NCBI GenBank assembly: GCA_021815905.1
Contig: JAKAZP010000178.1
Coordinates: 1 to 5,763 of the forward strand
Direction of reading: 5' to 3'
Origin: Pseudomonadota bacterium
GTDB taxonomy: Bacteria > Pseudomonadota > Gammaproteobacteria > Steroidobacterales > Steroidobacteraceae
DNA: 5,763 nucleotides
The notes beneath the pieces were generated by a model. The model did not search any database. It was given only the letters and a program-made list of their open reading frames with translations, and was not told the origin of the DNA. Numbering within the stretch: position 1 is the first letter of the stretch; each line of letters opens with the position of its first letter. Position numbers and translations under genes: made by a program. Positions 1-4,568 of this stretch are shown piece after piece.

Positions 1-51
1 GGCTCGCTCATGGCTCTGACCGCGTGTCTCGGAATCCGACGACCGGCCGGC

Positions 52-1035
52 TCATGAATTCACCGGCCGCCCTGCGCGCGACGCCCGATGCGCGGCAAGG
101 ACTGCGGGTATCTGCGTGAGCCGCGTGACGAATCGGACCCCCTGCGGGGGGCGCCGCGCCCGAGTCCACAGCTTGCCGCCCGCCCACAGGTCCACTTCCG
201 CCGGCAGGCGCTGCCGCAGGTCTTCCAACATGTCGTGCGCGGCCTTCAGCCTGAGCGCTTCACTGAAGGACAGCCCGACCACATCGATGCCATGCCTGCG
301 GGCCGACTCGGCGATATCCCAGGCGGGCGTCTGCACGCCCAGAGAGAGGCAGCGGGCACCTTCGGCGAGCAGGCAGACCTGCGCCATGAGCAGGCCGAGC
401 TGATGCTCCTCGCCGGGCAGAGTCGTGAGCATCACGCTCGGCGCCCGGTCTCGCGGAACGATCGCGCCCGTTCCCGCGCGCAGCAAGTGCTGCATCTGCT
501 CCGTATAGACATGCTCCTGACCGACGGCAATCTCTCCGCGCGACCAGGCTTCCCCGACGAGCTCGTTCAAGGGCGCCGCGAGCTCGATGACGAAGCGCTG
601 CAGTCCCAACCGCAACAGCACCCGCGAGAGGTGCGCCCGCAGACCCGGCTCGTCACAGGCTTTCAGCCGCTCGATCGCCTCGCGCATCATCGGAGCGAGC
701 GCTCCGCCCGGGACCTCGCTCGCGCCCGCCTCCGGCACCGGCTCACTCGCCTGGAAGCGCTCGATGAGCGTGGGGAGCGGAAGCTTCATGACCTGTCCGG
801 GCCGCATTCCCCGGTCGAGGAGCCGGCTGATCACGCGCAATTTCTCGATCTGCTCGGGTGGATACACGCGCTCGCCGCGGCGGTCCCGCTGCGGGTCCGG
901 GAACCCGTAGCGCCGCTCCCACACCCGCAAGGTGTCCTTCGAGAGGCCCGTCTCCCGCTCGACCGTTGCGATCGACGCCGGGGGTGCCCGGGACGCCGGA
1001 TTGTGCGACCTGGACATATTGCGCACCGCATTCAT
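52..1035 (-). CDS. MerR-family transcriptional regulator with cobalamin (B12)-binding domain, CarH/LitR-like
   Basis: Predicted 327-residue cytoplasmic DNA-binding regulator. Residues about 20-90 form a MerR winged-helix domain: TVERETGLSKDTLRVWERRY is the typical helix-turn-helix, followed by a wing with GERVYPPEQIEKL. Residues about 112-190 match the helical B12-binding-2 cap and carry the Wx9EH signature (W164, E174, H175). Residues about 198-318 match the Rossmann-like B12-binding fold, with E209-x-H211-x-x-G214, whose His is the usual lower cobalt ligand. In CarH/LitR proteins this module binds adenosylcobalamin, and light breaks the complex and relieves repression; that role is inferred here. 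In Thermus CarH a His directly after the motif Trp captures cobalt after photolysis; here that residue is Ser165, so the photochemistry may differ. Neither start has a strong ribosome site. Met7 (position 1017) is a good alternative because the candidate promoter would place the transcript start only a few bases before Met1. It could instead sense B12 or redox state rather than light. Confidence 0.9.
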   Translation of the reverse strand: MNAVRNMSRSHNPASRAPPASIATVERETGLSKDTLRVWERRYGFPDPQRDRRGERVYPPEQIEKLRVISRLLDRGMRPGQVMKLPLPTLIERFQASEPVPEAGASEVPGGALAPMMREAIERLKACDEPGLRAHLSRVLLRLGLQRFVIELAAPLNELVGEAWSRGEIAVGQEHVYTEQMQHLLRAGTGAIVPRDRAPSVMLTTLPGEEHQLGLLMAQVCLLAEGARCLSLGVQTPAWDIAESARRHGIDVVGLSFSEALRLKAAHDMLEDLRQRLPAEVDLWAGGKLWTRARRPPQGVRFVTRLTQIPAVLAAHRASRAGRPVNS

Positions 1036-1045
1036 GTATCAGGGG

Positions 1046-1076
1046 ATTCTAGGGCATGGCCTGCATCTTTGTCCAA
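1046..1076 (-). promoter_or_regulatory. Candidate promoter of the MerR/B12 regulator gene
   Basis: Read on the minus strand, a TTGGAC -35 candidate (1071-1076) is followed after 19 bp by a TAGAAT -10 candidate (1046-1051). A 19-bp spacer is long for a sigma70 promoter but is the length typical of MerR-family-controlled promoters. Transcription would begin near 1039, about 4 bases before the first ATG and about 22 before the Met7 codon, favouring the shorter protein or a nearly leaderless message. The -35 box lies within the inverted repeat at 1068-1082. This is read from consensus matching only. Confidence 0.4.
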
Positions 1077-1082
1077 GACAAA
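1068..1082. promoter_or_regulatory. Inverted repeat TTTGTC-N3-GACAAA, candidate operator
   Basis: This is a perfect 6-bp inverted repeat with a 3-bp centre, TTTGTCCAAGACAAA on the plus strand, 33 bp upstream of the first ATG of the B12-binding MerR gene. It overlaps the candidate -35 element, the usual position for a CarH/LitR-type repressor site. Its sequence is not the TGTACA-like half-site I associate with some LitR proteins. Binding by the neighbouring regulator is therefore inferred from symmetry and position. Confidence 0.45.
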
Positions 1083-1140
1083 CAAAATGCCGGTTACGAC
1101 CCGACGGAGAGCATCGAGCCTGGCGATGCGTTACGCCCCG

Positions 1141-1632
1141 CTACAGGTGCGCCAGCACCCAGCCCCAGAACGCGATGACCGCCGCGATCCCCGGCATCGC
1201 CACGCCGAACGCCAGGATCGCGACCGCCTTCTGCCGGTGCGCGATCCGGCGATCGCGCTCGCTACTGAAACCGAGGAAGGAGACCGGCTCCTGCAGATAG
1301 CGCCTGTATCTGCCCGCCAGGATCCGCCGCCCGATCAGGTAGCAGACGATGGTGAGGCCCCCGCCCAGGAAGTACAGGAACGGCAGTGAATCCGAGACCT
1401 CATGGGCGCCGTTCATCCAGTGCAGGCTGAGAATGATGGCGAACGTGGCGAGGCCGCCGACCGGCAGGAGAACGATGAAGAACAACAGCTCGAACAGCGC
1501 CTCATTGTGCTCGGCGCCACGATTGTTGTATCGCCGCTCGCGACGCGCAATGGCAAGCCGGCGCAGGAAGTACTTCGTCAGAAAATCGGGATGTTCCATG
1601 GCTGCTTCGTGCAAACTGCGATTTGGCCGCAT
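1141..1632 (-). CDS. Hypothetical three-helix inner-membrane protein
   Basis: Predicted 163-residue protein of no family I recognise. A basic N-terminal stretch (about 20-40, rich in Arg) precedes three hydrophobic segments at about 47-71, 84-105 and 135-160. The loop between helices 2 and 3 is strongly basic (GRRILAGRYRRYL, then SERDRRIAHRQK) and is predicted cytoplasmic, which also puts the N-terminus outside or makes the first segment re-entrant; topology is unsettled. There is no signal peptide and no catalytic motif is visible. Two in-frame ATG starts are possible, at 1632 and 1599. The second gives MEHPDFLTKYF and a more natural N-terminus; neither has a clear Shine-Dalgarno sequence. 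It precedes the MerR/B12 gene on the same strand with a 105-bp gap that holds its own candidate promoter, so cotranscription is not assured. Gene status rests on the coherent hydrophobicity pattern. Confidence 0.7.
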   Translation of the reverse strand: MRPNRSLHEAAMEHPDFLTKYFLRRLAIARRERRYNNRGAEHNEALFELLFFIVLLPVGGLATFAIILSLHWMNGAHEVSDSLPFLYFLGGGLTIVCYLIGRRILAGRYRRYLQEPVSFLGFSSERDRRIAHRQKAVAILAFGVAMPGIAAVIAFWGWVLAHL

Positions 1633-1888
1633 TCAACCGGCGGTGAGCGTCGGCGGCATCGGAGCGGCCGGACACCCGCGGAAGCGCTGGCAGTGAATCG
1701 GAACGGGATGGCTCTCGATCCCTTCATCGAAAGGGTAGCATGTCCCGGTTCCTGAAAGTCCGACGCGATCGGAAGGCTCGCGAGCGAAAACCCGGGCCGC
1801 CGGAGCCTGGACACGGCCGTGACGATGACGGCTCCCGCGCATGCGCCGGAGCCGGGCCGAGCAGGGCAAAATGCCAACCCAGAGCGAT

Positions 1889-1893
1889 GGAGG
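1889..1893 (+). promoter_or_regulatory. Ribosome binding site GGAGG selecting a GTG start
   Basis: GGAGG ends 7 bases before the GTG at 1901. It decides the start of the following gene: the upstream in-frame ATGs at 1841 and 1871 have poorer sites and would attach a polar leader ahead of the signal peptide. Confidence 0.75.
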
Positions 1894-1900
1894 CGGAACC

Positions 1901-2362
1901 GTGAAGATCCTGTGTGCGGCGGCCATGGTGCCGGTGTTGGCAATGGGCACGGCGCATGCCGCGAATTTGACCGGACGCCGGGCTTGGTCATCGGACTCTG
2001 CCGCCAAAACCATCACGGCCCTGGAAGAGGCCTGGGCCCACGCCGCCTGCTCATCCGTGCCGCCGGCTCTCAAGGCCGCTTTCGCCGAAGACTTCCAGGG
2101 CACGGCGCCGAACGGCCTGCGCTACGGCAAACCCGAGCACTGGGGAGGACGGGGCACCGGCCTGGATTGCAGGCTCGAGAAGATCGAAGTCAGGCTGTTT
2201 GGCGCTTCGATCGCCGTCGCCTACGGCAACGAGAGCAGCATCAGCCGACGCAAGGACGGCAAGGAACTCAAACACTGTCTGGTATGGACCGATACCTGGC
2301 TGAAGCGGCATGGAAAGTGGCAGATTGTCGCCGCACAGGATACCCGCATCACCTGCCGCTAG
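1901..2362 (+). CDS. Exported DUF4440/SnoaL-like (NTF2-fold) protein
   Basis: Predicted 153-residue protein starting at GTG, chosen because of the GGAGG at 1889-1893 and because it begins directly with a compact signal peptide (residues 1-20, hydrophobic, ending in AHA before AN). The mature part follows the DUF4440 pattern of the SnoaL/NTF2-like superfamily: an initial helix ITALEEAWAHA (38-48), a segment resembling the family's ADDFxGTxPDG (EDFQGTAPNG, 63-72), then strands, and a terminal TDTWLKRHGKWQIVAAQ (130-146) typical of the family. These folds bind small ligands or act as small enzymes; no substrate can be assigned. Four cysteines remain in the mature form (C50, C90, C126, C152), fitting one or two disulfides in the periplasm. 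C5 lies in the signal peptide without a lipobox, so it is not a lipoprotein. It is divergent from the membrane gene across a 268-bp gap and convergent with the amidohydrolase. Confidence 0.8.
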   Translation: MKILCAAAMVPVLAMGTAHAANLTGRRAWSSDSAAKTITALEEAWAHAACSSVPPALKAAFAEDFQGTAPNGLRYGKPEHWGGRGTGLDCRLEKIEVRLFGASIAVAYGNESSISRRKDGKELKHCLVWTDTWLKRHGKWQIVAAQDTRITCR

Positions 2363-2424
2363 AGGCCGCACGGTCACCGTCCGCGACCGGACCGATCCGC
2401 AACGCCGAGAGCACGTCGTCCCGC

Positions 2425-3594
2425 CTACGGCCCGATCGGCAGACGTCTCTCCAGCACCCGCGCGAGAATGCTGGCACCCACGGGCAATACGTCGTCGTTC
2501 AGCCGGAACCCCGGATTGTGGATCTGCACGCCCGCTCCGTGCCCGAGTCTGCAGTACGCTCCCGGAACCACCCGCAGCATATCCGCGAAATCCTCGCTCC
2601 CCGTCACGAGCTCGTCGGTCAAAGAAGCATTGCCGGTGCCGACGATGTCGGCTGCGGCAGCCACGTAGGCTCGTGACAGATCGGGGTCGTTCATCAGCAC
2701 GCCGAACATCGGCCGCAGATCCACGGCGATGCGTACCCCGTAGCTCTCCGCCATCCCGGCGCAGATCTTCGTCACGCGGTCGTGAATCAGATCGCGCGCT
2801 CCGTCGCTGAAATAGCGAATGGTGCCGGACAGGACCGCCTTGTCCGGCACGACATTGTATGCGGTTCCGCAATGCACCTGGGTCACCGACAGCACGGCCG
2901 GATCGGTCGGCTTCACGTTCCGGCTGATGATGGTCTGTAGATTCTGGACGAGCGCTGCGGAGATCACGACAGGATCCCTGGTGTCGTTCGGCCGCCCGGC
3001 ATGGCCCCCGACGCCGAGCACCGTGATGTCGAAGAAAGTCGCCCCCGCCATGGCCGCACCCGGCTTGACCGTGAGCGTATTGAGGGGCGCCATCGGATCG
3101 TTGTGCATCGAATAGATTTCGTCGCACGGAAACTTCTCGAACAGGCCCTCGGCCAGCATCGCGCGCGCGCCACCCAGTCCTTCTTCGGCGGGCTGAAAGA
3201 TCAGCAGAGCCCGGCCGGCGAATCGACGCGTCTCGGCGAGGTAGCGGGCGGCGCCGAGGAGCATCGTCGTGTGGCCATCGTGGCCGCAACCGTGGAACTT
3301 GCCCTTCGTCCCGGATGCATAGGGCAGATTCGTCTGCTCATCCATCGGCAATGCATCCAAGTCCGCACGCAGGCCCACCGTTCGCTTGCCTTCCTTGCGA
3401 CCCTCGATCACCGCGACCACTCCAGTCCTGGCGAAACCCGAATGGATTTCGTCGACGCCCCAAGTCCTCAGAAGATCGATCACGATCCGGGAGGTCCGGA
3501 CCTCCTCGAACCCTATCTCCGGATTCCGGTGGAAGTCATGGCGCAGGGCGGTCAATTCATCCGAGTAACGGGCAATCTCAGGCAACACGGGCAT
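2425..3594 (-). CDS. M20-family metallo-amidohydrolase (hippurate / IAA-amino-acid hydrolase type)
   Basis: Predicted 389-residue cytoplasmic enzyme, the normal length for the family. It hydrolyses the amide bond of N-acylated amino acids or related conjugates with a dinuclear metal centre; the precise substrate cannot be read from sequence. Numbered from the chosen start, the N-terminus has the usual LRHDFHRNPEIGFEE (17-31). The metal-binding HGCGHDGH (101-108) supplies Cys103 and His105. QPAEEG (134-139) supplies the catalytic and metal Glu pair. MHNDP holds His164. GHAGRPN (197-203) opens the lid/dimerisation domain, with His198 expected to reach the active site. NVVPDKAVLSGTIR (247-260) and GSEDFADML (332-340) are family hallmarks, and HNPGF brings the last metal His359. 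The start at 3594 has AGGAGG 7 bases upstream; a longer reading frame from 3660 adds an Arg-rich leader and lacks such a site. There is no signal peptide. No transporter or regulator adjoins it, so it is probably transcribed alone. Confidence 0.95.
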   Translation of the reverse strand: MPVLPEIARYSDELTALRHDFHRNPEIGFEEVRTSRIVIDLLRTWGVDEIHSGFARTGVVAVIEGRKEGKRTVGLRADLDALPMDEQTNLPYASGTKGKFHGCGHDGHTTMLLGAARYLAETRRFAGRALLIFQPAEEGLGGARAMLAEGLFEKFPCDEIYSMHNDPMAPLNTLTVKPGAAMAGATFFDITVLGVGGHAGRPNDTRDPVVISAALVQNLQTIISRNVKPTDPAVLSVTQVHCGTAYNVVPDKAVLSGTIRYFSDGARDLIHDRVTKICAGMAESYGVRIAVDLRPMFGVLMNDPDLSRAYVAAAADIVGTGNASLTDELVTGSEDFADMLRVVPGAYCRLGHGAGVQIHNPGFRLNDDVLPVGASILARVLERRLPIGP

Positions 3595-3601
3595 TCCCAC
3601 T

Positions 3602-3607
3602 CCTCCT
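3602..3607 (-). promoter_or_regulatory. Ribosome binding site AGGAGG of the M20 amidohydrolase
   Basis: A consensus AGGAGG on the minus strand sits 7 bases before the ATG at 3594 and settles the start in favour of the 389-residue protein. Confidence 0.85.
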
Positions 3608-3660
3608 CGAAGAGCGACGCGTCGAACGCGCCTCGCGGATGGCGCTGGCGGCAACACCAT

Positions 3661-3676
3661 CCCAAGCGCCCAAGCG
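3661..3676. repeat. Perfect tandem direct repeat, 2 x CCCAAGCG
   Basis: Two adjacent identical 8-bp units lie about 65 bp upstream of the amidohydrolase ATG, just downstream of a possible -10 box. They might be a regulator site or chance in GC-rich DNA. Only the repeat itself is certain. Confidence 0.5.
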
Positions 3677-3685
3677 TTTCAGAAG

Positions 3686-3691
3686 AATATA
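3686..3691 (-). promoter_or_regulatory. Possible -10 element for the amidohydrolase gene
   Basis: TATATT on the minus strand stands out as a rare AT-rich hexamer about 90 bp upstream of the amidohydrolase ATG, giving a leader of about 85 bases. No good -35 lies 16-18 bp further upstream, so it is only a candidate, possibly needing an activator. Confidence 0.25.
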
Positions 3692-3950
3692 CGATCCTCC
3701 GCAAAGCCGCTCATTCCAGCCGGTCGCGGGTCGCAATGAGGCAAGCCGGCGATCTTACTGTGTCCCTGGATCCGCTGATCCGGTCGCTTCTCGCACGGGG
3801 GCGGCTTCGAGTCGCGATCTCGGCCGGATCCTCCGTCGCAGCCGAACAACTGACCGCTTTGCGCCGACCTGCGACGATTCAGACGGAGCCCCAACCGCGC
3901 ACGTCGGCCACGAGTAGCCGGCAGTGCTTGCGAATCAATCCATGATCTTT

Positions 3951-3972
3951 GATCGGCGCCGCGGCGCCGGTC
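3951..3972. terminator. GC-rich palindrome, possible transcription terminator after the PEP-CTERM gene
   Basis: The 22-bp element GATCGGCGCCG/CGGCGCCGGTC pairs throughout apart from one T-G position. It begins 20 bp beyond the stop codon of the minus-strand PEP-CTERM gene, where a terminator of that unit would be expected. On the minus strand there is no following U-tract and the odd position becomes an A-C mismatch. On the plus strand it is followed by G and four T (3974-3977), which is the better terminator geometry although no plus-strand gene leads into it. It may instead protect transcript ends or be a protein site. Confidence 0.35.
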
Positions 3973-3992
3973 GTTTTCGCGCGATCGGCTCC

Positions 3993-4529
3993 TCAACCGC
4001 CCCGACTTTTTCCGACTCCGAGCGCCGCCATGGCCCCGAGAACGATCAGGCCGGAGCCGAGCAGCAGGAACGCCGGCGGTTCGGGGACGGATGAGACGGA
4101 CGCGAGCACGTCGACATTGAAGTCGACCGTATTCGACAGCACGGTGTTTCCCATGGAATCCATGCCTACGAGGGTGAACGTTCCCGTATACAGGTTGGGC
4201 GCCGCACCCGATGGCACATCCACATTGAACAATAGTTGATTATCGACGCTGTCACAGGAATTGAGCGAGACGGGCCAGGCGAAGAAGAACGAGCTGTCAT
4301 CGATCGACAGCGGACTGCTCACGTTGCTCGAATCGCCGAGCAGAGAATCGGCACCCGTGTTCGCGCAGGGCGCCGTCAGAGTCGCGCTGAATGGCACGAT
4401 CTGGCCGGCAAGCGCCGATTGCCCGGGCGAGGTCAGGCTGAGCGTCAGCACGTCGGCATTCGCCCTGGGCGCCGCGCATATCAATGCCGCAGCCATTACC
4501 GGCAGCGGATAAAGCCATGGTTTGCGCAT
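3993..4529 (-). CDS. PEP-CTERM sorting domain-containing exported protein
   Basis: Predicted 178-residue surface or exopolymer-associated protein. It has an N-terminal Sec signal peptide (residues 1-25: basic MRK, hydrophobic core, ANA before DV). At the C-terminus is a PEP-CTERM tripartite signal: VPEPPA (148-153), a hydrophobic helix (about 154-172, with the typical LLLGSGLIVLGAMAALG pattern), and a short tail with only K174 and R176, less basic than usual. In this family an inner-membrane exosortase recognises the PEP motif and processes the protein for export to the surface or extracellular matrix. The middle part (26-147) is Ser/Thr/Asp-rich and probably all beta, with Cys55 and Cys92 able to pair; I recognise no named domain there. 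The start is fixed by AGGAGG about 10 bases upstream. It follows the Gly-rich exoprotein gene by 39 bp on the same strand and is probably cotranscribed with it. No exosortase is encoded in the window. Confidence 0.9.
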   Translation of the reverse strand: MRKPWLYPLPVMAAALICAAPRANADVLTLSLTSPGQSALAGQIVPFSATLTAPCANTGADSLLGDSSNVSSPLSIDDSSFFFAWPVSLNSCDSVDNQLLFNVDVPSGAAPNLYTGTFTLVGMDSMGNTVLSNTVDFNVDVLASVSSVPEPPAFLLLGSGLIVLGAMAALGVGKSRGG

Positions 4530-4539
4530 GTCGAACTTA

Positions 4540-4545
4540 CCTCCT
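4540..4545 (-). promoter_or_regulatory. Ribosome binding site AGGAGG of the PEP-CTERM gene
   Basis: AGGAGG on the minus strand lies 10 bases before the ATG at 4529, inside the 39-bp gap after the upstream exoprotein gene. It supports translation from its own site in a shared message. Confidence 0.8.
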
Positions 4546-4568
4546 GGATTGGATGCTTTTCTTCTTTG

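Larger units (their letters stand above)
3595..3992. other. Intergenic region without a convincing gene (398 bp)
   Basis: This region lies between the start of the amidohydrolase gene and the stop of the PEP-CTERM gene, both on the minus strand. Open frames in it are Arg/Ser/Pro-rich translations lacking ribosome sites and recognisable domains, so I treat it as non-coding. It contains the amidohydrolase ribosome site, a perfect 8-bp tandem repeat (3661-3676), a possible -10 box TATATT on the minus strand (3686-3691) with no convincing -35 partner, and a GC-rich palindrome at 3951-3972. Confidence 0.6.

Noticed and set aside
1..11. Possible start of a next minus-strand gene (ATG at 11-9, reading MSE)
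   Set aside because: Only three full codons are visible and there is no clear Shine-Dalgarno sequence, so a gene cannot be supported, although a gene 40 bp after the MerR stop would be plausible.
88..1389. Long plus-strand open frame of 433 codons
   Set aside because: It is antisense to the clear MerR/B12 gene and spans the intergenic gap. Its translation is Arg/His/Pro-rich with no domain, as expected for a shadow frame in GC-rich DNA.
1720..1735. Short inverted repeat CCCTT-N6-AAGGG in the divergent gap
   Set aside because: The stem is only 5 bp with no T-tract and no link to a convincing promoter; such repeats are expected by chance.
1841..1900. Upstream ATG starts (1841, 1871) for the DUF4440-like gene
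   Set aside because: They add a polar leader before the signal peptide, and the GGAGG spaced 7 bp before the GTG at 1901 fits much better.
2371..2394. CGGTC/GACCG inverted repeat between the convergent genes as a terminator
   Set aside because: The stem is 5 bp with a 9-base loop and no T-run follows on either strand.
2051..3289. 412-codon minus-strand frame overlapping the amidohydrolase
   Set aside because: It is an out-of-frame shadow of the M20 gene, whose own frame has all the catalytic motifs and a perfect ribosome site.
3001..3945. 314-codon plus-strand frame
   Set aside because: It is antisense to the M20 gene, has no recognisable domain and no ribosome site.
3679..3996. 105-codon minus-strand frame between the PEP-CTERM and amidohydrolase genes
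   Set aside because: It starts at TTG, is Arg-rich with low similarity to any protein pattern, and spans the palindrome; treated as non-coding.
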